Shown here one piece after another: positions 9,633 to 18,844 of a stretch of 64,000 nt of DNA (positions within the stretch are counted from its first letter, which is position 1; each line of letters starts with the position of its first letter). This stretch comes from Hyphomonas sp. CY54-11-8 (GTDB lineage: Bacteria > Pseudomonadota > Alphaproteobacteria > Caulobacterales > Hyphomonadaceae), in assembly GCF_000682735.1 (NCBI RefSeq), contig NZ_AWFD01000001.1, positions 248,001 to 312,000 on the forward strand, read 5' to 3'. Under the pieces are notes generated by a model that did no database searches, was not told the DNA's origin, and was given only the letters and a program-made list of their open reading frames with translations. The position numbers and the translations under genes were made by a program.

Positions 9633-11159
9633 CTATTCAGGTGCAGATTGCAGGGCGGTGAGAACGGCGGAATCTCTGTCATAGATATCATCCAGGTAGC
9701 GGATGCCTCCCAGCCCATCACTGACCGTGGTGAGGTAAAGGATATGGACAGGTATGCGCGTGCTGAGCGTGGCGCGTGTTTCTTTGCCCGACGCAACTGC
9801 GGCGTCCACCTTTGCAGCATCCCAGCCGGATGTTTCCGACAAGAGCCATTTTGACAGCTCGATCGGGAACTGCGTCCGCAAGCAGCCGGACGAGAAGGCC
9901 CGCTGCCGTTCAGCGAACAGCCCCCGCGTTGGCGTGTCGTGCAGGTATACATTGTACGGATTGGGAAACATGATCTTCACCTGACCAAGCGCGTTCATCG
10001 GTCCCGGTGCCTGTCGCAGTCGATAGGGGAAGTTCGACGGTTTTAGTGAGGCCCAGTCTATGCTTGCGGGGTCCACAACCTTGTTCGACCGGTCAAGTAC
10101 CTGGAAGCCCAGTCGTCCTATGGTGCCGGGGTCTTTCTGGAACATGGGCAGTTTGTCCGCTCTGGCCAGACTGTCCGGCGTTTCCCACCAGGGATTAAAC
10201 ACGATGTATTCGATTTCGTCAGAAAACACAGGCGTCCGCCGGTAGGGCTTGCCGACAATCGTCAGGTGCGTACTCTGAGCAATACCGTTTTCGAAGGCTG
10301 TTACCTCGAAGGATGCGATATTCGCCCGTAGATGCCGGCGGCCGAGGGAATCGGGCAGCCAGCGCCAGCGCTCGAGGTTGACGCGTAATTGTGCAATCCG
10401 AGCCTCAATTCCCTTGTTCAATAGACGAATTGTAGCAGCACCGGCTACACCGTCTGAGTCCAACCCTTCCGAAGCCTGAAAGGTTTCGACTGCGGTTTTT
10501 GTGGCTTCGTCAAAATTATCGCTTCCCGCCCTGGCTTCCAGCCGGCCAAGTTGAGACAGGCGGGCGCGCAATGAGGCGACCCTCGGGCCTGACATACCGG
10601 ATTTCAGTGCCGGCCCTTCTTCCACGGTGATGATTTTCAATGCTTCGGCCGCCTGCTGAGCTGCCAATTCTGCCCGCATCGCCTGATAGACCGGCTGTTG
10701 CGGGGCGAGCGCTTCAAGCGTGGCTGATATCTCTCCACTCTCCAGCGCGCTCGACAGGCTGGCTGAAATATCTGCTTGCCGGGCAGGAATGGTCCAGCTT
10801 GGCTCGATACTCACAGGATTCAGCTTGCCTTGCAGCAGGTGGGAGGCGGCCATCAGCCATGCGGCAGTGGCCAGCCGGTCACGCTCTGCGGGGTCTCCGC
10901 GCGCAGCTTCCAGCGCGCCGAGATTGTAATCTTCCGGATTCAGACCATGACTCGAAATGCCTTTCAGGGCGGAAAGCAGCTCGTCGAAATTCTCATCGGA
11001 CCAGACCTGTTCGATCCCGGCCTCTTCATAAAAGGTCTCGGTCACGATGGGCGCAATATCTGCCGCGTGTGCAGTCTCCTGAACCGGCTGGGTTTGCGTA
11101 CAGGCAGTCAACAGCAATGCGGCAGCCGCCTGGATGATAATAATGGGCTTCGGGCGCAT
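9633..11159 (-). CDS. YcbB-type L,D-transpeptidase lipoprotein
   Basis: The 508-residue protein has a lipobox signal (ALLLTAC, Cys-20). A peptidoglycan-binding repeat spans about residues 185-245 (SGPRVASLRARLSQLG ... DGVAGAATI). The YkuD catalytic domain follows, with the conserved loop HDTPTRGLF and the nucleophile in FSSGCLRTQ, Cys near residue 425. The motif FNPWWETPDSLARADKLP is characteristic of the YcbB/LdtD subgroup, so the enzyme likely makes 3-3 crosslinks between stem peptides in the periplasm, bypassing D,D-transpeptidases. The lipid anchor is a notable variant, since E. coli LdtD uses an N-terminal membrane anchor instead. It appears monocistronic. Confidence 0.88.
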   Translation of the reverse strand: MRPKPIIIIQAAAALLLTACTQTQPVQETAHAADIAPIVTETFYEEAGIEQVWSDENFDELLSALKGISSHGLNPEDYNLGALEAARGDPAERDRLATAAWLMAASHLLQGKLNPVSIEPSWTIPARQADISASLSSALESGEISATLEALAPQQPVYQAMRAELAAQQAAEALKIITVEEGPALKSGMSGPRVASLRARLSQLGRLEARAGSDNFDEATKTAVETFQASEGLDSDGVAGAATIRLLNKGIEARIAQLRVNLERWRWLPDSLGRRHLRANIASFEVTAFENGIAQSTHLTIVGKPYRRTPVFSDEIEYIVFNPWWETPDSLARADKLPMFQKDPGTIGRLGFQVLDRSNKVVDPASIDWASLKPSNFPYRLRQAPGPMNALGQVKIMFPNPYNVYLHDTPTRGLFAERQRAFSSGCLRTQFPIELSKWLLSETSGWDAAKVDAAVASGKETRATLSTRIPVHILYLTTVSDGLGGIRYLDDIYDRDSAVLTALQSAPE

Positions 11160-11412
11160 GGAGCTTCCTCTTCAACTGACCGCTTTTCATTCTGGCGGTG
11201 AATACGCCGCTTCGTCCAGTCTTAGCTGATGGAGGAGCGGCAGACTAACGTGTCCGGAATGATCCGTTATAGTCAGGCCAGATCATGGCGTAGTCGGATT
11301 TCGTCCTGTGGCAGTTATCCCCCGCACGCATCACGCCTCCAATCCTGCCGCCATCATTGCCGCGAAAAGAATTCCATCCGACACCTCTGTACCCGGAGTT
11401 ATAGTCCGGCAC

Positions 11413-11571
11413 ATGTCGCTCTTTCACCCACCCGCCTGGTTCCCGCCGCAGCTCGCCTTTTTCTGGCCTCTGATCTGGGTCCAGGTGCTGATGCTGCGCG
11501 CGCATTCCAATGACCGCCTTACCGTCGCGTGCGACGGGCGGGCCGCAGTGCCGGCATATCTCAACTTGCAG
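11413..11571 (+). pseudogene. Possible remnant of a small membrane-associated protein gene
   Basis: From an ATG at 11413 the frame reads MSLFHPPAWFPPQLAFFWPL followed by IWVQVLMLRA, a coherent proline-rich and hydrophobic start unlike random high-GC translation. After about 30 residues coherence is lost, and from 11572 the frame runs into a palindromic repeat and reads basic, proline-rich nonsense to a stop at 11784. I infer a small gene truncated or overrun by the repeat. It could alternatively be a chance open frame; no homologue could be searched. Confidence 0.35.
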
Positions 11572-11685
11572 CCCCTCTCCCTCTGGAGAGGGGGGATGAG
11601 GGGGTATAGGCATTGCCGTATGCCATGCACTCGCTTGTGTTTCGTGGCCCCTCATCCCCAACCCCTTGTCCCAAGGGAGAAGGGG
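11572..11685. repeat. Compound palindromic intergenic repeat
   Basis: The element has three nested structures. CCCCTCTCC (11572-11580) pairs with GGAGAGGGG (11585-11593) around a four-base loop. GGGGATGAGGGG (11592-11603) is perfectly complementary to CCCCTCATCCCC (11648-11659). An imperfect hairpin CCCCTTGTCCC / GGGAGAAGGGG fills 11662-11685. Such C-rich/G-rich paired hairpins resemble dispersed REP/BIME-type repeats of bacterial intergenic DNA. Only one copy is seen in this window, so dispersal is an inference. Confidence 0.75.
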
Positions 11686-11804
11686 CCTTCACCTGCCGCT
11701 GCCGGATACCTGACGCGGCGGCTGACCCCCGAAAACCAAACCCACCTCACCAAGCGCCGTCACGGGCGCCGCACGTGCTGGTGATCACGCTTTTGCGAGC
11801 GCTC

Positions 11805-11833
11805 TTGTTTTGAACCGAACGATCGGTACATAA
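11805..11833 (+). promoter_or_regulatory. Promoter with TetR-type operator upstream of the AhpD-like gene
   Basis: The inverted repeat ACCGA-ACGA-TCGGT (11814-11827) sits between a plausible -35 (TTGTTT, 11805-11810) and -10 (TACATA, 11827-11832). The downstream gene is followed by a TetR-family regulator, and this sequence is of the type bound by TetR proteins of the LmrA/YxaF group. Repression by blocking RNA polymerase is inferred from the placement. Confidence 0.55.
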
Positions 11834-11901
11834 GCCGGGTCGAAAGACAATAACCCTTCAAACGACCCCTGAAGTCACCCTGATCAAACAAGGAAATTCA
11901 A

Positions 11902-12462
11902 ATGTCCCGTATCCCGACCCCCGCCACCGTTGAAGATGCCCCGGCCGCGGCACACGCTTCGCTGAACGGCGTGAAAGCCGCGCTCGGCATCGTGCCGAAC
12001 CTCTACCGCCTCACCGCCAACAGCCCGGCCGCCCTGGACGGCCTGCTCTCGTTCAACGGCGCGCTCGGCAAGGGCCAGCTGCCGGCCGCAACTCGGGAGC
12101 GCATCGCGCTCGCCATCGCGAACGTGAACGGCTGCTCCTACTGTAACTCGGCCCACTCCTACATCGCGGCCAACATGCTGAAACTGCCGGAAGACGAGAT
12201 CATCCGCGCCCGTGGCGGCCGTGCCTCCGATGCGAAAGCTGATGCGGCTGTGGTACTCGCCCGCAAGATCGCCATCGCCCGCGGCGCCGTGAAAGACACC
12301 GATATCACCGAAGCACGCGCGGCTGGCCTGTCGGATGGCGAACTCGTGGAAGTCGTCGGCCACGTCGCCCTCAACGTCTACACCAACTACCTCAACGAGG
12401 TATTTGGCACCGAGATCGACTTCCCGGTCGTCACCGCCGAGCGCGTGGCCGAGCCGGCCTGA
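11902..12462 (+). CDS. AhpD-like carboxymuconolactone decarboxylase family protein
   Basis: A 186-residue all-helical protein with the redox motif CSYCNSAHSYIA: Cys-78, Cys-81 and His-85 in the CxxCxxxH arrangement of AhpD-type peroxidase-related proteins. The preceding ERIALAIANVNG is also family-typical. AhpD-like proteins reduce peroxides or relay electrons via the Cys pair in the cytoplasm; true decarboxylase activity is unlikely because the Cys pair is intact. It is the first gene after a TetR-type operator and precedes a tetR gene, so induction by an electrophile or oxidant is plausible. An ATG with an aaggaa site supports the start. Confidence 0.85.
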   Translation: MSRIPTPATVEDAPAAAHASLNGVKAALGIVPNLYRLTANSPAALDGLLSFNGALGKGQLPAATRERIALAIANVNGCSYCNSAHSYIAANMLKLPEDEIIRARGGRASDAKADAAVVLARKIAIARGAVKDTDITEARAAGLSDGELVEVVGHVALNVYTNYLNEVFGTEIDFPVVTAERVAEPA

Positions 12463-12507
12463 AGCCAACGCTGAGGAAGCGCCTGACGGGCCCAAAAAGG
12501 CCCGGAA

Positions 12508-12543
12508 GGGGAAGGACGGGGACTCTCCCACTCGTCCTTCCCC
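12508..12543 (+). terminator. Hairpin between the AhpD-like gene and tetR
   Basis: GGGGAAGGACG (12508-12518) pairs perfectly with CGTCCTTCCCC (12533-12543). There is no T-tract after it, so it may be a partial terminator or an RNA-stabilising stem that lets the downstream tetR be expressed at a lower level. Confidence 0.5.
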
Positions 12544-12600
12544 GAACGCGCGTCTGAAATCCGCTTTGATTTTACCGGTCAGTTGCGGAAGGGTACACCC

Positions 12601-13176
12601 ATGACCGCTGCTGCCAGAACTTCCCATTCGCGCGACGAGATCGTCCGCAAATTGTTCGACCTCTTCCGCCATCGCGGTTTCGAGGGCGCGGCCCTATCGG
12701 ACATATCGGAGGCCACCGGCCTTGGCCGCTCCAGCCTCTATCACCACTTCCCGGGCGGGAAGGACGAGATGGTTGCCGCCGTCGCAGACTTCGCCCACGG
12801 CCAGATCGAACAGAACATCCTCGCGCCATTGGCCGGGGAAGGGCCGCTGGCGGACCGGGTCGCGGCGATGCTGGAAACGACCAGCGCGATGTATGATTGC
12901 GGGCGGGAACCCTGCCTGGTCGCCAGCCTCATGGTCTCGCCGGGCCTCGCGCCGGACTCTGTCGGAAAGGTGCAGGCCATCCTGAATGACTGGATCACGG
13001 CGCTGGCTGCTGCGCTGGAAGGCGCGGGGCTCCCGGCGGCCGAGGCGAAGCGTCGGGCGACCGCGGCTATCATCGATATCCAGGGTGCGCTCCTCGTCGC
13101 CCGGGCCAGCGGCGATACCGGCGTTTTCACCGATGCCATGGAAACCGCCCGCCGAGACCTGCTCGAACCGGCCTGA
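12601..13176 (+). CDS. TetR/AcrR family transcriptional regulator (LmrA/YxaF-like)
   Basis: The 191-residue product starts with a TetR helix-turn-helix: [20 protein letters not shown], then [19 protein letters not shown], with the [11 protein letters not shown] continuation typical of the LmrA/YxaF branch. The C-terminal ligand domain is helical and carries Cys residues that might sense reactive compounds. I chose the ATG at 12601 rather than the upstream TTG at 12583 because GGAAGG lies at a good distance before it. The operator at 11814 ahead of the adjacent gene is its likely target. An attenuating hairpin separates it from that gene. Confidence 0.85.
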   Translation: MTAAARTSHSRDEIVRKLFDLFRHRGFEGAALSDISEATGLGRSSLYHHFPGGKDEMVAAVADFAHGQIEQNILAPLAGEGPLADRVAAMLETTSAMYDCGREPCLVASLMVSPGLAPDSVGKVQAILNDWITALAAALEGAGLPAAEAKRRATAAIIDIQGALLVARASGDTGVFTDAMETARRDLLEPA

Positions 13177-13268
13177 CTTTCACGCCTGAACCGTCCGGCT
13201 TGGCCTGCGGCGCCCCATGCGCTAAAGCCCTGCCTTTCCAGTTTCGAACCGCTGCCGAGAGGGTTTTC

Positions 13269-14027
13269 ATGGCCGGCCACAGTAAATGGGCAAACATCCA
13301 GCACCGCAAAGGCGCCCAGGACAAGAAGCGCGCCGCGCTGTTCTCGCGTCTGTCCAAGGAGCTTACCATCGCGTCGAAAATGGGAGGGCCCGATGCGGAC
13401 GCCAATCCGCGCCTGCGTCTGGCCATCCAGAACGCCAAGGGCCAGTCGATGCCGAAGGACAACATCCAGCGCGCCATCGACAAGGGCCAGGGCGGTGGCG
13501 GCGAAGACTATATGGATATCCGCTATGAAGGCTTCGGCCCCGGCGGCGTCGGCATCATTGTGGAAGCCTCCACCGACAACAAGAACCGCGCCGCGACCGA
13601 TATCCGCACGGCGTTCTCCAAGAATGGCGGAAACCTCGGCGAGACGGGCTCTGTCTCCTTCGGCTTCGACCAGGTCGGCGAGATCGAATACCCGCCGGAA
13701 GCCGGCAGCGAAGACGAGATCATGGAAGCCGCCATCATGGCCGGTGCCCAGGATGTCGAGTCCGACGAGAGCGGCCACTTCATCTACACCGCTCGCGAAG
13801 ACCTGCAGACGGTGGCCGATGCGCTGACCGAACATTTCGGGGACGCGGTCGAAGCCAAGTCGACCAAGTTGATCTGGAAGCCACAGAACACGGTGCCGAT
13901 CGAGGGCGACGCGGCTGACACGCTGATGAAGCTGCTCGACGTGCTGGATGACCTCGACGATGTCTCGAACGTCTACGACAATTCCGAACTGTCGGATGAG
14001 GAAGCCGCCCGCCTCGCTGGCGAGTGA
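13269..14027 (+). CDS. yebC: YebC/PmpR family protein
   Basis: The 252-residue protein begins [15 protein letters not shown], the hallmark of the YebC/PmpR family, and continues with [18 protein letters not shown] and [20 protein letters not shown]. The start at 13269 is set by this N-terminus; an in-frame codon at 13200 would add 23 unrelated residues. Family members were described as DNA-binding regulators (PmpR) and more recently as factors relieving ribosome stalling at proline-rich motifs. It acts in the cytoplasm. ruvC often follows yebC in other Proteobacteria, but here a convergent GNAT gene follows. Confidence 0.93.
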   Translation: MAGHSKWANIQHRKGAQDKKRAALFSRLSKELTIASKMGGPDADANPRLRLAIQNAKGQSMPKDNIQRAIDKGQGGGGEDYMDIRYEGFGPGGVGIIVEASTDNKNRAATDIRTAFSKNGGNLGETGSVSFGFDQVGEIEYPPEAGSEDEIMEAAIMAGAQDVESDESGHFIYTAREDLQTVADALTEHFGDAVEAKSTKLIWKPQNTVPIEGDAADTLMKLLDVLDDLDDVSNVYDNSELSDEEAARLAGE

Positions 14028-14045
14028 TCCGGACAGCAAACTGGT

Positions 14046-14492
14046 TTAAGGGCTGACGAGGCGGATCTGGCTGCGGCCGCTGTCTTCACCGGCAGAGGCG
14101 GCGACATGCCAGCCGAGCGCCTCGTAAGCCTTGCGCGCGCCGAAATTCTGCGTGTCCACATCCAGCGTCAGCGGCTGGCCGGCCTCTTGCCGGGCAACTT
14201 CCAGCAGGCCGCGGCCGACGCCGCAAAAGCGCCAGTCCTCATGCACGAAGATGTGGTCGACATAGGCATCGGGCGGCTGAAGCGTGAGGAAGCCGATGAT
14301 GCCGGCACTCGGCTCTTCGGCGACCCAGATCTTCGCGCCGGGCAGGGACCGGATCAGCCGCGCCACATAAGGCCGGGGGGCTCCGCGCCACGGGAACTTG
14401 CGCAGACAGGACATGAAGATCGACATGCAGGCCTGCCCGTCGCTCGTTTCATAGTCCCGTATGTGCCAGCCGGCTCCGGCATGAATGTACAT
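14046..14492 (-). CDS. GNAT-family N-acetyltransferase
   Basis: A 148-residue single-domain GNAT protein. The acetyl-CoA-binding motif appears as the strand DAYVDHIFVHEDWRFCGVGRGLLEVARQEAG (about residues 75-105), matching the (Q/R)xxGx(G/A) loop as RFCGVGRG. The strand LTLDVDTQNFGARKAYEALGW gives the conserved C-terminal N-x-x-A-x-x-x-Y segment. Substrate is unknown; relatives acetylate small amines or protein N-termini. It is convergent with yebC and lies upstream of lpdA on the same strand, 62 bases away. Confidence 0.85.
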   Translation of the reverse strand: MYIHAGAGWHIRDYETSDGQACMSIFMSCLRKFPWRGAPRPYVARLIRSLPGAKIWVAEEPSAGIIGFLTLQPPDAYVDHIFVHEDWRFCGVGRGLLEVARQEAGQPLTLDVDTQNFGARKAYEALGWHVAASAGEDSGRSQIRLVSP

Positions 14493-14554
14493 GCCCTAAA
14501 AGTAGCAACGGAATTCTGTGCGTCCACTGTTTCTCGGCTGTGAACGCTGCAAAA

Positions 14555-15961
14555 CTACATCTGCATCGTCCAGCCTTCGACGCCCATGGCCGCCTGACGG
14601 ATCGCTTCCGACAGGGTGGGGTGGGCATGGCAGGTGCGGGCGACATCTTCCGAGGCCGCGCCGAATTCCATGGCAACGCAGATCTCGCCGATCATCTCGC
14701 CAACGCACGGGCCCATCATGTGGGCGCCCAGAATGCGGTCGGTGTTCTTGTCGGCCAGGATCTTCACGAAGCCAGTGGTTTCATGGTTCGTGCGCGCGCG
14801 GGAGTTGGCCATGAAGGGGAACTTGCCCTTCTTGTATTCGATGCCGGCTTCTTTCAGCTGGTCTTCCGTCTTGCCGACCCAGGCGATCTCCGGGTTCGTG
14901 TAGACGACGCTCGGCACCAGATCATAGTCGACATGGCCCGCCTTGCCGGCGATCAGTTCGGCGACGGCCGTGCCGTCATCCTCGGCCTTGTGGGCCAGCA
15001 TCGGCCCGTGGATGCAGTCGCCGACCGCCCAGACGCCGTCAGCGGCCTTGAAGTGACCGTCGGTCACTTGCACGACACCGCGCTTGTCGGTGGTCACGCC
15101 AACATTCTCAAGACCCAGGCCATCCGTGTACGCACGGCGGCCGACGGCCACGATCACGACATCTGCGTCGAGGGTTTCGGTGTCGCCGCCCTTGGCCGGT
15201 TCCATGGAGAGTTTCAGCTTCGACTTCATCTTCTCGACGCCGGTCACTTTCTGGCCGAGGCGGAAGGTGAGGCCCTGTTTCTTGAAGACGCGCTGGGCTT
15301 CCTTGGCGATCTCGCTGTCGGCGCCCGGCATGATGCGGTCGAGATACTCGACCACGGTCACTTCAGCGCCGAGGCGTGCCCAGACCGAGCCCATCTCGAG
15401 GCCGATGACGCCGGCGCCGATCAGGATCAGGCGCTTTGGCACAGCGGTCAGCGACAGGGCGCCGGTGTTCGTCACCACGCGCTCTTCATCGATCTCGATG
15501 CCTGGCAGGCTGACCGGCTCGGAGCCGGTGGCGATGACGATGTTTTTCGTTTCGAAGGTCTGGGTGCCGCCCTCGTTCAGGGTCGCTTCGACTTTGCCCG
15601 GCCCGAGGATCTTGCCGCGGCCCACGATGTAGTCGACCTTGTTCTTCTTGAAGAGGAATTCGATCCCCTTGGTCAGGCCTTCGACGGCGTCGTCCTTCTG
15701 CGCCATCATCTGGGTGATATCGATTTCCAGCTTGCCGGTCTTGATTCCCATGCCGGCGAAATCTTCCTGCGCACCGCGATAAAGGTCGGACGCGTGGAGG
15801 AGGGCCTTGGACGGGATGCAGCCGACATTCAGGCAGGTGCCGCCGAGTTTGCCGCGGGATTCGATACAGGCAACCTTCAGCCCGAGTTGTCCTGCGCGGA
15901 TCGCGCAATTGTAGCCGCCGGGGCCGCCACCGATGATGACGACGTCATAGGTCTCTGCCAT
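14555..15961 (-). CDS. lpdA: Dihydrolipoyl dehydrogenase (E3)
   Basis: The 468-residue flavoprotein starts [24 protein letters not shown] (FAD dinucleotide fold) with the redox disulfide in [13 protein letters not shown] near residue 40. The NAD-binding motif is [18 protein letters not shown], and the C-terminal [10 protein letters not shown] carries the catalytic His-Glu pair. The enzyme reoxidises dihydrolipoamide in pyruvate, 2-oxoglutarate and branched-chain dehydrogenase complexes or the glycine cleavage system. I set the start at 15961; the open frame extends 24 codons further upstream but those residues are not family-like. No E1 or E2 gene is adjacent within the window, so the complex it serves is not shown. 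Confidence 0.95.
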   Translation of the reverse strand: MAETYDVVIIGGGPGGYNCAIRAGQLGLKVACIESRGKLGGTCLNVGCIPSKALLHASDLYRGAQEDFAGMGIKTGKLEIDITQMMAQKDDAVEGLTKGIEFLFKKNKVDYIVGRGKILGPGKVEATLNEGGTQTFETKNIVIATGSEPVSLPGIEIDEERVVTNTGALSLTAVPKRLILIGAGVIGLEMGSVWARLGAEVTVVEYLDRIMPGADSEIAKEAQRVFKKQGLTFRLGQKVTGVEKMKSKLKLSMEPAKGGDTETLDADVVIVAVGRRAYTDGLGLENVGVTTDKRGVVQVTDGHFKAADGVWAVGDCIHGPMLAHKAEDDGTAVAELIAGKAGHVDYDLVPSVVYTNPEIAWVGKTEDQLKEAGIEYKKGKFPFMANSRARTNHETTGFVKILADKNTDRILGAHMMGPCVGEMIGEICVAMEFGAASEDVARTCHAHPTLSEAIRQAAMGVEGWTMQM

Positions 15962-16058
15962 GGGAAATTCTGCCTTGCGAAAAGGGGCCTGAGGATTCGA
16001 GCGCCAACCTAGGCATTTGCGCCCTGAAATCAATGCGCCCTTGGTAGGGAGAGCAGCT

Positions 16059-16424
16059 TCAGTTGCGTTGCAGGATAAATAGCAGGCCCATCAGCACAAT
16101 CAGAATGCCCGAAAACACGGCTTCATCCATCCAGAGCACCGAATTTGCCCCGGAAAGCGCCATCGTGGCCGCCAGCAGCGCGAAAACGCCCACACCAATC
16201 AGGCTGAGCAGGGCGCCGAAAGGTTTGCCGAAGCCTGCCAGCAGGCCGCCGATCACAGCGACAAAGGTGCCGAGTATGCGCAGCAGGCTGGTTGGCGGGG
16301 AGAGAAGGGCATCAGACAGGGGGCTGCCGCGCGAAACGATCACGTTCACTGTGTGAATGCCGCCCCAGAGCAGCCAGGCTGCCAGCACGGCCAGTGCAAA
16401 GCCGGCGAGATTGCGAACGGTCAT
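16059..16424 (-). CDS. Small membrane protein of unknown function, 121 aa
   Basis: I do not recognise a family. The 121-residue product has four hydrophobic stretches (about residues 5-27, 46-65, 68-90 and 100-118), consistent with four inner-membrane helices and very short loops. No catalytic motif is visible. The ATG at 16424 is preceded by an aaggaag-like site on the minus strand. It lies upstream of lpdA on the same strand with a 97-base gap that includes the lpdA leader. Confidence 0.6.
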   Translation of the reverse strand: MTVRNLAGFALAVLAAWLLWGGIHTVNVIVSRGSPLSDALLSPPTSLLRILGTFVAVIGGLLAGFGKPFGALLSLIGVGVFALLAATMALSGANSVLWMDEAVFSGILIVLMGLLFILQRN

Positions 16425-16516
16425 AACAAGCCTTCCTCATTATCATTCTTGAGGGGACCATACGCCATGTCGGCGTAAAGCGAAGTAAATTCAGGGTCTG
16501 CCGGTCTGGCCGGGCG

Positions 16517-17185
16517 TCAGGCGAGGCCTCGGGCTTCCAGCACTTTTTGCCGACGGGCAGCGGCCTTGCGGCCATGATGGGCAAAGCTGGCCCGTTGGCG
16601 CGCGACGGCGGCTGGGACGAAACCGGGCCGGGTCTTGGGCTGGCCGAACACATGCTTGCGCACGACAATCGGCTCTTCGCCCTCAGCAGATTGCTGGACG
16701 ACGATGGTCTGGACCACGGGTTGCCGCACCTCTTCGGGCTGGGCTTCTGCCTGTTCAACCGGCCGGGCAGGGCGGTAGCGCAGCTCCCAGACGGCGATCA
16801 GCAGCAGAACGCCGACGGCGCCGAGCCCGGCCACACCGCCTTCGGCAATGCTCGGGTTTTCCCACCAGCCGGGTTCGAAGGTGACGAGGTAGAAGACCGG
16901 AAAGCCTGCGCCCATGCCGCAAAGATACCAGGCAACCCCGCCGCGGCGGCGCGCAGCCACCATGGCGGCAGAGCAGTAGAAGCAGAGCGCGGCGAGCAGA
17001 TAGGGTCCGCCATTGTCGATGCCGAGCTGGCGCCAGTTCACCGTGGCGAGGCCATCGGCCAATTGGTCATGGGCCAGCCAGCTGACGGCCATCATGATCG
17101 ACGGCCAGCGCACGGCTGTCAGCGCGCCAAAGGCAAAGGCGATCGCAAAACAGGTAATCAGGATGGCGATAAGCTGGCGGAGCAT
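16517..17185 (-). CDS. Four-helix membrane protein with basic cytoplasmic tail
   Basis: A 222-residue protein I cannot name. Residues 1-140 hold about four hydrophobic segments (LIAILITCFAIAFAFGALTA; PYLLAALCFYCSAAMVAA; WYLCGMGAGFPVFYLVTF; GVAGLGAVGVLLLIAVW). Residues 150-222 form a soluble tail rich in Glu/Gln and then in Arg/Lys (VARQRASFAHHGRKAAARRQK), suggesting a disordered, nucleic-acid- or lipid-binding end. It is one of several small membrane-protein genes on this strand. Confidence 0.55.
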   Translation of the reverse strand: MLRQLIAILITCFAIAFAFGALTAVRWPSIMMAVSWLAHDQLADGLATVNWRQLGIDNGGPYLLAALCFYCSAAMVAARRRGGVAWYLCGMGAGFPVFYLVTFEPGWWENPSIAEGGVAGLGAVGVLLLIAVWELRYRPARPVEQAEAQPEEVRQPVVQTIVVQQSAEGEEPIVVRKHVFGQPKTRPGFVPAAVARQRASFAHHGRKAAARRQKVLEARGLA

Positions 17186-17266
17186 GCTTAACGCCGTACC
17201 ACGCGCGTGGTGACGATCCGCTGAACGGAATCGTTGAAATTCGTTCAGTTTTGCCTTTTAGGGCGA

Positions 17267-18787
17267 TTATTCCGCTTTGCTCTCCAAAGCGTCATACATG
17301 AGGGTCACGCAGATTTCCTGCTCATACTCGAAATCGGGCACGTAGGCGCCTGACGCCGGGTCGAGCGTGTAGGTCACCAGACGATCTTCGCCTTTGATCT
17401 CGCTGGTAAATTTGTAATCGACCAGGAAAGAGTCGGCGCTTGTTCGGGAGGGCTTGATCCGGCCTTCCAGAACGCAGGGCTTCAGCTCTTCATAGGCGGC
17501 GCCAGTCGTGTCATCCCGGGTCGTCACACTGGCGCGGAATGCAGGCCCGTCCGGTGTGATTTCGATGACGTCCTCTTTGGCGACCACATAGCCCTGACCC
17601 ATCCAGCCGGCTTTGACCATCATGGTCGGATAGTTCAGAAGGCCGGTGCGGAGCGAATAGTCTGGCGGTTGGCCGAATCCATTGCCAAAGGCAAGATCTT
17701 GCCAGGTGCCAATCACCTCACCATCCTTGATGTAGTGGGCGCTGATACGGCCGGCAGCCACATGCGCATCTTCCTTGTTGGTCCCCTTGGAGACCAGGGC
17801 GATATAATCATCGAACCTGACGGCGAAGGCGGGTTCGAAGGTAAACGTCTCCATCCGGCCGCCAAACTCTTCACTGGCTTTGATTTCAACGGTCGCCTTG
17901 CCAAAGTCGCCATAGGCGGCGGCGAAGGCCTGATCGAGATCACTGCCGCTCATCACTAGTTCGAAGGGTTCAGGCCGCTCGGTAACGGCCGGCTTTTCGC
18001 AGGCGGCAAAGCAGAACTCGTTGTAAAGAAGATTGTTGGTCCAGGGCAGCTGGCTGCGATTGGTGCGCCCGGCCACCCGGCGCTGGGCGGCGGCGAAGGC
18101 GTCTTCGGCTTTCTGGCCAGGCCGGCGGATCTCCTCGGCCAGCACCGGCGCATAGACGCCCTCCTTGGCCACATCGTCGAGGCCGGTGGCATAGGCGATC
18201 AGCATGTCCGGGCGTGCCTCCACGCGGGAGAGGCCTTTGACGCCGGCCTTGTAGCCGGAAAAGCCCGGCACGTTCCGGCAGGCATCGAAGACCAGGAAAA
18301 TCGCACGGGCGCCGGTGGCGGCAAACCCGTCGCGCTGGGTCTGCATGTCGAGGCCGTAAAAGGCAAGGTCGGAGGCGGCAACCAGTTCCGCATCCACGCC
18401 CAGAAGGTAGGAATCCCCGCTTTCGGGGTGCTGGGCGCCATGGCCGGTATAATAGACGAACGCCACCGCATCGGGCCCAGCTGCATCGACCTTGCGGCGG
18501 AAGGCGTTGAGCGTCGAGGCAAGGTCACGCTTGTTGAGGTCATGTGCGCGGGTGACGTCGAAACCGGTCTCGATCAGCGCGCTGGCAATCGTGTCGGCCT
18601 CCTGGCTGGCGCTGGTTACCCGGGAGAGATCTCCGGTGTAGTCGGTCTGGGAGATGACCAGGCCAAGGCGGGTTTCAGCGATTGAGGCGGCGGGCAGCAG
18701 AAGAAGGCAAGCGCAGGCCAACGCCACGCGGGCCAGACGGGTCTGACAGAATTGCTTTATTCGGTTCACCGGATCAGGTCCTCCCAC
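17267..18787 (-). CDS. Exported caspase-like (peptidase C14) protein
   Basis: The 506-residue protein has a signal peptide (LARVALACACLLLLPAASIAE) followed by a caspase/metacaspase p20 fold. The catalytic His lies in FVYYTGHGAQ (His-116) and the catalytic Cys in VFDACRNVP (Cys-170), both intact. The first strand LGLVISQTDY and ASQEADTIASALIETGFDV are typical of bacterial C14 proteins. The C-terminal half, about residues 270-506, is a beta-rich domain of unknown type. Family members cleave after Arg/Lys or Asp in other proteins; targets here are unknown. Export would place it in the periplasm, which is common for bacterial stand-alone caspase homologues. Alternative start: GTG seven codons in. 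Confidence 0.85.
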   Translation of the reverse strand: MGGPDPVNRIKQFCQTRLARVALACACLLLLPAASIAETRLGLVISQTDYTGDLSRVTSASQEADTIASALIETGFDVTRAHDLNKRDLASTLNAFRRKVDAAGPDAVAFVYYTGHGAQHPESGDSYLLGVDAELVAASDLAFYGLDMQTQRDGFAATGARAIFLVFDACRNVPGFSGYKAGVKGLSRVEARPDMLIAYATGLDDVAKEGVYAPVLAEEIRRPGQKAEDAFAAAQRRVAGRTNRSQLPWTNNLLYNEFCFAACEKPAVTERPEPFELVMSGSDLDQAFAAAYGDFGKATVEIKASEEFGGRMETFTFEPAFAVRFDDYIALVSKGTNKEDAHVAAGRISAHYIKDGEVIGTWQDLAFGNGFGQPPDYSLRTGLLNYPTMMVKAGWMGQGYVVAKEDVIEITPDGPAFRASVTTRDDTTGAAYEELKPCVLEGRIKPSRTSADSFLVDYKFTSEIKGEDRLVTYTLDPASGAYVPDFEYEQEICVTLMYDALESKAE

Positions 18788-18844
18788 ACCGGGGAAAACC
18801 TAGCCTTATGGTTAAACCGCGTCGAGAGGGAACGGCTTTTCCGA

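Noticed and set aside
11902-12462. 4-carboxymuconolactone decarboxylase proper
   Set aside because: The CxxCxxxH redox motif and absence of aromatic-degradation neighbours fit an AhpD-like protein instead.
14540-16012. Plus-strand frame of 490 residues opposite lpdA
   Set aside because: The minus strand encodes an unmistakable dihydrolipoyl dehydrogenase; this frame has no family features.
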